This document shows, piece by piece, positions 9,623 through 16,950 of a stretch of DNA of 64,000 nucleotides; position 1 is the first letter of the stretch, and each line of letters starts with the position of its first letter. The position numbers and the translations under genes were made by a program. Below the pieces are notes generated by a model. That model ran no database searches. It was not told where the DNA came from and was given only the letters and a program-made list of their open reading frames with translations. Source of the stretch: Goodfellowiella coeruleoviolacea (GTDB lineage: Bacteria > Actinomycetota > Actinomycetes > Mycobacteriales > Pseudonocardiaceae); the NCBI RefSeq assembly GCF_024171785.1, contig NZ_JAMTCK010000017.1, forward strand, positions 1 to 64,000, read 5' to 3'.

Positions 9623-9943
9623 GTGACGACCGGACTGCTCGTGTTCCTCGCGCTGGGCCTGGCCGCCTTCCTCTCCCTCGGCGGCCTGTGGCTCCACCTG
9701 ATCACGGCGTTCCCGCTCGACGACCACGCCCACCCCACCCACCAGCAGCCGTGGCGGACGGTGACCCCGACCCCGCCCGCCACGGCCCCCAGCTCGGCCG
9801 CCCACCCGCCCTCGACCAGCACCCCGGGCGGCCGATGGGTGGTGGCGTGGCCGGGACTTCGCACTCCCGACGGTCACGCCACCACCCCCACCATTCCCAT
9901 CACCGTCCACATCGGACACCCTGACCACAGGGAGGCGGCGTGA
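9623..9943 (+). CDS. small membrane protein, cassette 1
   Basis: 106 residues from the GTG at 9623, the position conserved with the paralogue at 39183. One membrane helix comes at once: LLVFLALGLAAFLSLGGLWL, then HLITAFPLDDH. The rest is a Pro/Thr-rich soluble tail. The first 35 residues are nearly identical to the cassette 2 protein while the tails diverge, so the membrane part and the LITxFPLDDH motif are what is conserved. Its stop overlaps the next ATG. The function is unknown. Confidence 0.6.
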   Translation: MTTGLLVFLALGLAAFLSLGGLWLHLITAFPLDDHAHPTHQQPWRTVTPTPPATAPSSAAHPPSTSTPGGRWVVAWPGLRTPDGHATTPTIPITVHIGHPDHREAA

Positions 9944-10353
9944 CCAGCACGCTGACATACGGCCACTCACCCTTCGCCACCCCACAGGTGCACGCCTGGC
10001 TCGCCGACCCCGACAAGCCCGACTTCTCCCGCGCCCTGTGCGGAATCCGCCTCGCCGACACGCTCATCACCACCTACGCCCGCCCCACCCGGGACAACGC
10101 CACCTGGTGCGGCGCCTGCTGCCTGCTCACCGAACACGCCCCCGACGACCACCCCACCCACGTGATGCGACGGTCCGCAGTGGACGGTGGCAACCACGTC
10201 ATCCCGGCCGACGCCCTCGGCGGCGACCGCACCTACCGCGCGCTGTGCGGGCAGTACCTGACCGACGCCGTGGCCACACCCGCCTCGGCGTGGCCGTGTG
10301 ACGACTGCCTGGACGCGGCCACCGCACTGCTCCGCCAGGAGGTGCCGGGATGA
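9940..10353 (+). CDS. small protein with two CG...CxxC motifs, cassette 1
   Basis: 137 residues, with ATG overlapping the previous stop (ATGA). Two repeats have the pattern Arg-Ala-Leu-Cys-Gly, about 20-30 residues, then Cys-x2-Cys: FSRALCGIRLAD with WCGACC, then YRALCGQYLTDAV with PCDDC. The spacing suggests zinc-binding treble-clef or ribbon units. Related motifs occur in the cassette 2 proteins at 39658-40113 and 40347-40574. No enzyme motif is seen. It may be a structural or regulatory partner of the cassette. Confidence 0.6.
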   Translation: MTSTLTYGHSPFATPQVHAWLADPDKPDFSRALCGIRLADTLITTYARPTRDNATWCGACCLLTEHAPDDHPTHVMRRSAVDGGNHVIPADALGGDRTYRALCGQYLTDAVATPASAWPCDDCLDAATALLRQEVPG

Positions 10354-10526
10354 CCATGTTCCGGATGGTCACGTTCTGGCTGGTGGGCGTGATCCTGTGC
10401 ACCCTGCTGGCCAACGTCCTCGCCACCGGTTCGATCACGCGGCCGGCGAGTCGGATGACCGCGCCGACGGCGGGTGCGCCGACAGTGTCCACGCTGCCAG
10501 TCAGTTCGCCACTGCCGGCGCCCTGA
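10350..10526 (+). CDS. 58-residue membrane protein closing cassette 1
   Basis: The ATG at 10350 overlaps the preceding stop by 4 nt, following GGAGGTGCCGGG. It begins MTMFRMVTFWLVGVILCTLL, then ANVLATGSITRP, a single N-terminal membrane helix followed by a Pro/Thr/Ser tail. The small membrane protein at 40135-40350 has the same position and shape in cassette 2. The gene ends 13 bp before the stop of the convergent SDR gene. The overlap supports a real gene despite its size; the function is unknown. Confidence 0.55.
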   Translation: MTMFRMVTFWLVGVILCTLLANVLATGSITRPASRMTAPTAGAPTVSTLPVSSPLPAP

Positions 10527-10539
10527 ACGGGCTGTCCGG

Positions 10540-11580
10540 TCAGGGGCGTGGCGCCGCGTGGTACTGGCGGATGCGCCAGGTGCCCTCGATCCGCTGGGCG
10601 ACAACGGACAAGCGGATCGAGCGGGGCTCCCCGGTCGCAGGGGTGAAGGTCACGTCGGCGAACCCGCCCACCAGTCCCTCGGCCAGCCGGTTCGCGCGCA
10701 GCACCTCCATCGCGGCTCGGGGTTGGTCGGTGACGGCGGCGTAGTACCCGACCGTCTCGGTGGGACCGACGCGCAGCGCTGGGTCGATGCCCTGGAAGAG
10801 CGCGTCCTCGGTGAACAGCGCGGCGAGGTCGTGCCACCGCTGCTCGTCGAACGCGCTCTGCCAGGCACCCAGCAGTCCGATCAGGACACCGTGCGCCCAG
10901 TCGTGGGCGTCCCCACTCCGGCGGTGCGCGTGTTCACTGTGGACGATCTCCCGGTCCCACTGGTGCCGTGGCTGGGTGTGCAGGTACCAGTAGTGCTCGG
11001 CGATGTCGTCCGGGTCGAAGTCGGTGCCCGGCGCGACCGGGCCGTCCACGGTCACGGACGCCACGTGCAGGCCGGCCGGCCCGTACTGCTTGTCCAGCAG
11101 CGCCACCAGGGCCCGCACCCCAGCCTTGCCGAGGGACAGGCTCACGTACTCCGGTTTCGGCTCGGGCATGCCGCCGGTGATGAGGAACGAGCCGCTGCCG
11201 CGCCGGGCCATCGCGGGGGCGACGTGCGCGGCGGTGTTGATCGCGCCGACCACGTTGACGGCCCAGGCGTCCTGGTGGGCGCGCACGGACAGCTCGCCGG
11301 CCAGGTCGGGCTGGATGATCGCGGCGTTGTACACCACGACGTCCGGCACGCCGAACTCCTCGCTGGCGGTGTCGAGGGCCGCACGCAGTGCTGTCGCGTC
11401 GGTGCTGTCCGCGGTCAGGCTGAGCACGCGCACCCCGGTGGGTGCGAGCGCGTCGGCCACCGCCGCCACCGTGTCGGCGGATCGGGCGACGAGGGTGACC
11501 GGCAGCCCCTCCCGCGCGAACCGACGGGCAACCGACCGACCGATACCCGGTCCCGCTCCGATGATCACCACGCCCGGCAT
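10540..11580 (-). CDS. SDR-like protein fused to a SnoaL-like domain
   Basis: 346 residues with the ATG at 11580. The N-terminal Rossmann part begins VVIIGAGPGIGRSVARRF and continues with VVYNAAI. Where a classical SDR has Tyr-x3-Lys, the sequence is SLSLGKAG, so the lysine is present but the tyrosine is replaced. From about residue 230 a second domain (GAWQSAFDEQRWHDLAALF and GTWRIRQYHA) has the SnoaL/NTF2-like cone-fold pattern. The fusion suggests a ligand-binding or isomerase function. It is divergent from a MerR regulator, and a promoter with a 19-bp spacer lies between them. Confidence 0.75.
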   Translation of the reverse strand: MPGVVIIGAGPGIGRSVARRFAREGLPVTLVARSADTVAAVADALAPTGVRVLSLTADSTDATALRAALDTASEEFGVPDVVVYNAAIIQPDLAGELSVRAHQDAWAVNVVGAINTAAHVAPAMARRGSGSFLITGGMPEPKPEYVSLSLGKAGVRALVALLDKQYGPAGLHVASVTVDGPVAPGTDFDPDDIAEHYWYLHTQPRHQWDREIVHSEHAHRRSGDAHDWAHGVLIGLLGAWQSAFDEQRWHDLAALFTEDALFQGIDPALRVGPTETVGYYAAVTDQPRAAMEVLRANRLAEGLVGGFADVTFTPATGEPRSIRLSVVAQRIEGTWRIRQYHAAPRP

Positions 11581-11616
11581 GCCTGCTCCTTCGTCTGCTC
11601 CGGTGATGGACGAGCG

Positions 11617-11653
11617 GAGGTTAAGGTCTGACACCAGTTGGAAGGTCAACCTC
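11617..11653. promoter_or_regulatory. MerR-type divergent promoter/operator
   Basis: On the minus strand TTGACC and TTAACC are separated by exactly 19 bp, the long spacer typical of MerR-activated promoters. The segment is bounded by GAGGTT (11617-11622) and AACCTC (11648-11653). It lies between the SDR-SnoaL gene (leftward) and the MerR gene (rightward), so the regulator probably controls the SDR gene and itself. Confidence 0.6.
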
Positions 11654-11670
11654 GGACGAGAGGGGGTCAC

Positions 11671-12054
11671 GTGCGGATCAGCGCGCTGGCTCGCCGGACC
11701 GGAGTGAGTGACCGGCTGCTGCGGTACTACGAGGCGCAGGGTCTGCTCCGGCCGACCCGGCTGCCCAACGGCTACCGCGAGTACGACGAGTCGCACATCG
11801 CCACGGTCGGCCACATCCGCACCCTGCTCGCGGCCGGCCTGCCCACCGCGGTCATCGCCCAGATCCTGCACTGCGTGCACGGCGACGGTGACCAGCTGTT
11901 CCCGGCGCCGTGCCCGGGTGTGCTCGCCCACCTGCGCCGCGAGCACACCCGGATCGACGCGGCCATCGCGCAGCTCCAGTCCTCCCGACAGGCACTCGAC
12001 GGGCTGGTCGGCGGCGTGCCGGGGCAGTCGCCCGACAGGTCCCCGGCGGGATAG
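11671..12054 (+). CDS. MerR family transcriptional regulator
   Basis: 127 residues from the GTG at 11671, which follows AGAGGGGGTCAC. The N-terminal winged helix is standard: VRISALARRTGVSDRLLRYY, EAQGLL, then NGYREYDESH. A coiled-coil dimer helix (LRREHTRIDAAIAQLQSSRQ) fills the C-terminus. The effector part is short and contains HCVHGDGDQLF and CPGVL, which could bind a small molecule. It probably acts on the 19-bp-spacer promoter between it and the SDR-SnoaL gene. Confidence 0.9.
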   Translation: MRISALARRTGVSDRLLRYYEAQGLLRPTRLPNGYREYDESHIATVGHIRTLLAAGLPTAVIAQILHCVHGDGDQLFPAPCPGVLAHLRREHTRIDAAIAQLQSSRQALDGLVGGVPGQSPDRSPAG

Positions 12055-12072
12055 CTACCTGGCCCGGGTGGG

Positions 12073-12792
12073 TCAGCTCTCGCTCGCGGTGATCGAGGCG
12101 AGCGCGGCGTCCCGGGCCTCGGTCATCAGGCGCAGGCCCTCCTCGGCGGTGGCGCGCACCTCGGCCGGACTGGCCTGCTCCGGGCCGAGCAGCGCGGTCA
12201 CCGCGGCGCCCATCACCCGGTCCGGCTCGTCGACCTTGGTGCTGGGCACGATCTGGTCGGTGGCGGTGGCGGTGATCGCCTGGAAGAACCCGGTCATCAG
12301 CAGGCGCAGCGCGTACGCCTGCTCGTGCAACGGCCAGTCGGTGCGGGCCAGTCGGTTCTGCCGCCAGGCCGGGAGCGCCCGGTTCATCAGCGCGCTCGGC
12401 CCCAGCGTGCCGAGCAGTTGCTGGCTGCGCGGGTGTTCCGCGAGCACCCCGAGCACGTCGGCGTCCTCGGTGAGCAGCGCGCGGACGAACGGGTGGCTCT
12501 CGGCGGTGCGGACCGTGCGGGGGATCAACCGGTGGGGCCGGACCAGGTCCGGATCGGAGGACAGCGCCGCGATCTCCTCGTCCACCGCGGCCAGGAAGTC
12601 CCTGGCGAACAGCCCGAAGAACAGGTCCTCCTTGGTGGCCCAGTACAGGTACACCGTGCCCTTGCCGACGTGCGCCTTCTCCGCGATCTCGGCCACGGTC
12701 ACGCCCTTGACACCGCGCCGCAGCAGCAGGTCCCTGGCGACGGCCAGGATCCGGGCGGCCTTGTCCGAGTCCTGTTCGACCAGCGCCGCCAT
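12073..12792 (-). CDS. TetR family transcriptional regulator
   Basis: 239 residues from the ATG at 12792. The DNA-binding domain covers about residues 10-58: RILAVARDLLLRRGVKGVTV, AEIAEKAHVGKGTVYLYW, ATKEDLF. The rest is a helical ligand domain. It lies 56 bp downstream of the FAD monooxygenase on the same strand and is likely co-transcribed with it. A TetR-type palindrome (14092-14118) in front of the monooxygenase is the obvious target. Confidence 0.9.
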   Translation of the reverse strand: MAALVEQDSDKAARILAVARDLLLRRGVKGVTVAEIAEKAHVGKGTVYLYWATKEDLFFGLFARDFLAAVDEEIAALSSDPDLVRPHRLIPRTVRTAESHPFVRALLTEDADVLGVLAEHPRSQQLLGTLGPSALMNRALPAWRQNRLARTDWPLHEQAYALRLLMTGFFQAITATATDQIVPSTKVDEPDRVMGAAVTALLGPEQASPAEVRATAEEGLRLMTEARDAALASITASES

Positions 12793-12848
12793 CGTCCACT
12801 CCCGTCCACGCCGTGCCGGCACCCGCGCTCGCGAGCACCCGACCCCCA

Positions 12849-14072
12849 TCATGCTCGGGCGATGTCGGCTTCCTTCATCCGACTCGCCTTGCTGTTGACC
12901 TGCATCTGCTGCAGCAGCCGGGCGGGCAGCGGCCACTGCCGCAAGCGGGTGATCACCTTGCGCAGCAGGATCTGCGGGCGGGTGGCCGGGGTGAAGAACG
13001 TCCGCTGCTGGATTCCGTTCAGCTGGTAGAACTCCATGTAGGGCCGCAGCCGACGCTCCCATTCGGACAGTGCGCGCGCCAGGTCGTCCGGGTGGCGTTC
13101 CAGCACGGTGCCGAGCAGGTCCGCGCCGGCCAGTCCGGCGGACACCCCCATGCCCGCGTACAGCGTCACGCACCACGCCGAGTCGCCCACGAGCACCACC
13201 CGGCCGCGGTGCCAGGTGTCCATGCGCACCTGCTCGACCGAGTCGAACAGGGCCTCGTCGGCGGCTTCCAGCGCGTTGACCACCTCGGTGAGGGTGCGGC
13301 CCAGCGGCTGCGGGCCGAACGCCCGGCGCACCCGGGTGGCCGGCGGCTCGGTGAACTCCGCGTCCACGTCGTCGGTGCGGTAGGAGATCAGCGCGGTGGG
13401 GTCGTGGTCGGCGAACGGGAAGATCCACAGTGACCGGTCCGGCTCGACCAGCACGGCGCCGTCGCCCGGGGCCAGGTCGCTGAGCGAGCCGGGCAGTTCG
13501 AACGCGGCGATCATGTAGTTCAGCCGGTGCAGGTACCGCTCGTGCGGCCCGAACACCAGCGACCGCACCGTGGACCGGAGCCCGTCCGCGCCCACCACCA
13601 GGTCGAACCGCTCGGTGACCGCGGTGCCGTCCACGGTGTTGGTCAGCGTGACGTCCACGCCGTCGGCGTCCTGCTCGATGCGGGTCGGCACGGTGGAGTA
13701 GCGGACGTCCACGTCCGGGGGCAGCGCGCTGAACGCCGCCTGCTCCACGTCGCCGCGCAGCATCAGCCACGGCCGGCCGGGCAGGTCAAGGAAGCTCAGG
13801 CCGCGCCGCCGGTTGCCGGCGCGGTCGATGTCGAAGTTGACGCCGTTCCTGGGGGCGCGGTCGGCCATCCGGTCCAGCAGGCCCAGTCGTCTGGCGGCTG
13901 GCTTGCCCGCACCGAACAGGCCGACGAAGTAGCCGCCGGAGCGGCGGGTCGGCGCCTTCTCGATGACCACCGGGGTCCAGCCGGCCCGATGCAGTCGCAG
14001 TGCCGTTGCCGCGCCGCTGATGCCCAGTCCGACCACCAGCACCCGGCGGCCGCTGTTCGCTGTGTTGTTCAC
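12849..14072 (-). CDS. FAD-dependent monooxygenase (PHBH-like)
   Basis: 407 residues from the GTG at 14072. The N-terminal FAD fingerprint is RVLVVGLGISGAATALRLHR. VVGADGLRSTVR in the middle and RVVLVGDSAWCVTLYAGMGV near residue 290 are the DG and GD motifs of flavoprotein hydroxylases. Its length is normal for the class. Such enzymes hydroxylate aromatic or polyketide substrates using NAD(P)H and O2. With a downstream TetR repressor and an upstream operator it looks like an inducible detoxification or drug-inactivation unit. The substrate cannot be told. Confidence 0.88.
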   Translation of the reverse strand: MNNTANSGRRVLVVGLGISGAATALRLHRAGWTPVVIEKAPTRRSGGYFVGLFGAGKPAARRLGLLDRMADRAPRNGVNFDIDRAGNRRRGLSFLDLPGRPWLMLRGDVEQAAFSALPPDVDVRYSTVPTRIEQDADGVDVTLTNTVDGTAVTERFDLVVGADGLRSTVRSLVFGPHERYLHRLNYMIAAFELPGSLSDLAPGDGAVLVEPDRSLWIFPFADHDPTALISYRTDDVDAEFTEPPATRVRRAFGPQPLGRTLTEVVNALEAADEALFDSVEQVRMDTWHRGRVVLVGDSAWCVTLYAGMGVSAGLAGADLLGTVLERHPDDLARALSEWERRLRPYMEFYQLNGIQQRTFFTPATRPQILLRKVITRLRQWPLPARLLQQMQVNSKASRMKEADIARA

Positions 14073-14091
14073 GCAACCAACGCTAGACCTC

Positions 14092-14118
14092 ACTGACCAG
14101 ATCGGTCATCCGGTCAGT
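14092..14118. promoter_or_regulatory. TetR-type operator upstream of the FAD monooxygenase
   Basis: A 27-bp dyad with outer arms ACTGACC and GGTCAGT, extending inward to about 11 bp per arm with one mismatch. It lies 20-46 bp upstream of the leftward GTG at 14072 and 123 bp from the rightward oxidoreductase start. The TetR protein encoded downstream of the monooxygenase is the likely ligand. Confidence 0.55.
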
Positions 14119-14240
14119 TAGTAATCCGCGTCACAGTCCAGCGCCGCTCGGCGGGAGTGGTTTCCGCGCTCCGCCCGTTTGACCCGGGCCAGCCAAGGCA
14201 CCCCTGGACCGACGCGGTCACCACGAGCAGGGGAGGCGAG

Positions 14241-15224
14241 GTGTCCTGTCGGATCGGGTTCGTCGGCGCCGGAGCGGTGGCCGAGCGGCACGCCCGGGTG
14301 CTGGCCGGGTTCCCGGACGTGCGACTGGTCGCGGTCACCGACCCGGACCAGGAGCGGCGGCGGTCCTTCGCGCGGCGGCACGGCGGCAGGGCGGTGCCGG
14401 ACCTGGCCGCGCTGCTGGACACCGGGCTGGACGCGGCCTACGTGTGCGTGCCGGCGTTCGCGCACGGCCAGCCCGAGGAAAGCATCGCCTCGGCCGGGGT
14501 GAACCTGTTCGTGGAGAAGCCGCTCGGCCTGGACTGGGCTACCCCGCACCGGGTGGCCCGACTGCTCGACGGCACGGGCGTGCTGGCCGCGGTCGGCCAC
14601 CACTGGCGCTACTCCGCGACGGTGCGGCGCGCCCAGCGGCTGTTGCGGGACCGGCCGGTGCGGCTGCTCACCGGCGCGTGGCTGGACCAGGTGCCGCCGT
14701 CCCGGTGGTGGGCGTTCCGCCGCCGCTTCGGCGGGCAGGTGGTCGAGCAGGCCGTGCACGTGCTCGACCTGGCGCGGCTGCTGTGCGGCGAGGTGACCGA
14801 GGTCTACGCCGTGACCGACCAGGTTCCGCCGCACGCGCCCAGCACCGACGCGGCCGGCGCCACCACCGCCGCGGTCCGCTTCGACAGCGGCGCGGTCGGC
14901 ACCCTGGCCACCACGTGCGTGCTGGGCTGGCGGCACCGCGCCGGGGTGGAGGTGTGCGCGGACGGGCTCGCCCTGCTGGTCACCGAGGACGGCCTGGAGT
15001 GCTGCGAGCACGGCCGCACCCAGCACTGGTCGGTCGACCCGGCCGAGGCCAGGCGCGCGGCCGACCGGGCGTTCGTGGACGCGGTGCTCGGCCGCACCGA
15101 CGAGTTGCTGACCAGCTACCCGGACGCGCTGCGCACCCACCGGCTGGCCTGCGCCATCGCCGGATCGGCCGCGCAGGGCCGGCCGATCCACTTCCCCGGG
15201 GCGGCACCTGGTTCCGGTGCCTGA
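14241..15224 (+). CDS. Gfo/Idh/MocA family oxidoreductase
   Basis: 327 residues. I chose the GTG at 14241 because GGGAGGCGAG lies directly upstream and the product begins SCRIGFVGAGAVAERHARVL, the Rossmann start of the family. The signature VFVEKP-type motif is present as LFVEKPLGL, the lysine being the usual catalytic residue. HHWRYSATVRR and GGQVVEQAVHVLDLARLL follow in the C-terminal domain. The family oxidises or reduces sugars and related alcohols with NAD(P). No sugar pathway genes adjoin it, so the substrate is unknown. Confidence 0.88.
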   Translation: MSCRIGFVGAGAVAERHARVLAGFPDVRLVAVTDPDQERRRSFARRHGGRAVPDLAALLDTGLDAAYVCVPAFAHGQPEESIASAGVNLFVEKPLGLDWATPHRVARLLDGTGVLAAVGHHWRYSATVRRAQRLLRDRPVRLLTGAWLDQVPPSRWWAFRRRFGGQVVEQAVHVLDLARLLCGEVTEVYAVTDQVPPHAPSTDAAGATTAAVRFDSGAVGTLATTCVLGWRHRAGVEVCADGLALLVTEDGLECCEHGRTQHWSVDPAEARRAADRAFVDAVLGRTDELLTSYPDALRTHRLACAIAGSAAQGRPIHFPGAAPGSGA

Positions 15225-15339
15225 TCCGACCCGCGCGGCACGACGGCCGCGACATGCTTGGCGCGCAAGGGGTTCGCGGGCTGGACAGTCCACAGTGGCC
15301 TGTCGAGGGCCCCCGGGCCGGTGTACGGCACGGCCTTGG

Positions 15340-15769
15340 CTAGTGCTGCCCGAGCCAGGTGCCGACCAGACGGCTGACCTCGGCCGCCGCGTCCTCGTTC
15401 AGGTGCAGGTTGTCGGTGAGCAGCCGGAGGCCCCGCCCGGATGACCTGGTTGTAGCCGGCCAGGGCCTGGTTCGCGGCGGAGTTCGGGTCCTCGCCCTGG
15501 GGCTGGCTGGTCGTAGCCCGCCGGCCCGAACTGGTCCCGCAGCAGCCCCACCCAGTCCGCGCTCAGCGTGGCCTTGGTCGAGCTGGAGCCGGCCGCCACC
15601 ACCACCTGCCGCGTTCCCCCGGCACGACCGCGTTCGACGAACTCGGCCGGCGAGTTCTCGGGCGAGCGCAGGAAAGCCGCGTACACCAGGGCCGCCACGC
15701 GCGGGCGGTGAGCCCGACCGGTCCACCACCGACGATCAGCACGTCGGTGGTGACGTCAGCTACCGGCAT
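15340..15769 (-). pseudogene. composite remnant: FAD monooxygenase start plus SGNH/GDSL hydrolase pieces
   Basis: Reading leftward from the ATG at 15769, MPVADVTTDVLIVGGGPVGL is a clean N-terminus of a FAD-dependent hydroxylase, but the similarity stops after about 22 residues. It is followed in shifting frames by pieces of an SGNH hydrolase: RQVVVAAGSSSTKATLSADW (the usual GDS is now GSS), then RDQFGPAGY, and at the end LTDNLHLNEDAAAEV before the stop at 15340, which holds the DxxH motif. Internal deletion and at least one frameshift are needed. I read it as two decayed genes joined together. Confidence 0.5.
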
Positions 15770-15855
15770 GGCGAACCCCTCCTGCTTCCCGTGCGGCGGT
15801 CGGGGCAGTCGGTCCGTCCCAACCGTACTGTCGCGCGGGGCTGTTCGCCGGGTGC

Positions 15856-15885
15856 CCCGGGCCAGCCGGGACCGGCCGGCCCGGG
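15856..15885. terminator. hairpin after the GlxA-type regulator
   Basis: CCCGGGCC (15856-15863) and GGCCCGGG (15878-15885) are perfect inverted copies, with an inner CCGG pair inside a 14-nt loop. It lies about 18 bp past the leftward stop at 15903. It probably terminates that gene; there is no U-run. Confidence 0.4.
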
Positions 15886-15902
15886 ATCGTGACCGCGTGG
15901 TG

Positions 15903-16880
15903 CTAGGCCGATTCCCGGAACCTCGTGGGTGGCGCGGCGCGGAAGGCGTCCCGGTAGCCGCTGGGGGTGGTGCCGATGGTGCGGGTGAAGTGGCGTCGCA
16001 AGGTGGCGGCCGTGCCCATCCCGACGCGGGCGGCGATCTGCTCCAGCGAGGCGTCGGTGTCCTCCAGCAGCCGCTGCGCCTGGTGGATGCGTTCGAGGTG
16101 GAGCCAGCGCAGCGGGGTCGTGCCGGTGGCCGCGTGGAACAGCCGGGCCAGGTGCCGGGGGCTGACGTGGAACCGCTCGGCCAGGGCGGCCACGGTGATC
16201 GGCTGGTCGAGGTTGGCGCGCACCCAGTCGAGCAGCGCGCCCAGGCTGTGGCCTTCCGCCGCCGGGACGGGCGTCTCGATGTACTGGGCCTGACCACCCT
16301 GCCGGTGCGGGGGCGCGATCAGGCGCCGGGCGACCGCGTTGGCGGCCGCGGAACCGAGGTCGGTGCGCAGCATGTGCAGGCACAGGTCGAGTCCGGCGGC
16401 CTTGCCCGCCGAGGTGAGCGTCTGTCCGTTGTCGACGTAGAGCACGTCGGCCAGCACGTTGACGGCGGGGTACGCGCGCGCCAGGCGCTGGGCGTGCAAC
16501 CAGTGGGTGGTGGCCCGGAGCCCGTCGAGCAGACCCGCCTCGGCGAGGGTGAACGCCCCGACGCAGATCGACGCGATCCGCGCGCCGTTGCGGTGCGCCT
16601 CCCGCAGCAGCGCGATCAGCGCTGGCGGGGCCGGCGCGTACGGGTCGTCCAGCGGCGGAACGATCACGGTGTCCAGCTCGACCAGGGCGTCGAGCGGGGC
16701 GACGCCGGAGCCGTTGACCTGGAGCCACCCGCCGCCCACGCGCGCGGTGGGGTCGGCGCACACCACGAACTCGTACCACGGGTCGTGGACCTCGGGTCGG
16801 GGCGTCCCGAACACCGCGCACGGAGTGCCGAGTTCGAACAACGAGGTGCCATCGACGACCGCCACACCCACCCGCTTCAT
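15903..16880 (-). CDS. GlxA-type transcriptional regulator (DJ-1/PfpI + AraC HTH)
   Basis: 325 residues with the ATG at 16880. The N-terminal half is a DJ-1/PfpI amidotransferase-like domain: VGVAVVDGTSLFELGTPCAV and RIASICVGAFTLAEAGLLDG, where the nucleophile-elbow cysteine is kept. The C-terminal 100 residues are an AraC-type double HTH: TVAALAERFHVSPRHLARLF, then LEQIAARVGMGTAATLRRHF. These regulators usually activate catabolic or stress genes. It is divergent from the MFS transporter at 16951, which is its most likely target. Confidence 0.9.
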   Translation of the reverse strand: MKRVGVAVVDGTSLFELGTPCAVFGTPRPEVHDPWYEFVVCADPTARVGGGWLQVNGSGVAPLDALVELDTVIVPPLDDPYAPAPPALIALLREAHRNGARIASICVGAFTLAEAGLLDGLRATTHWLHAQRLARAYPAVNVLADVLYVDNGQTLTSAGKAAGLDLCLHMLRTDLGSAAANAVARRLIAPPHRQGGQAQYIETPVPAAEGHSLGALLDWVRANLDQPITVAALAERFHVSPRHLARLFHAATGTTPLRWLHLERIHQAQRLLEDTDASLEQIAARVGMGTAATLRRHFTRTIGTTPSGYRDAFRAAPPTRFRESA

Positions 16881-16950
16881 GTCCCAAACTGTACGACGAA
16901 TGTCGTTTCAGACGCTCGTGAGCGGACGCCGGCCCGGAAACGATGGGCCC

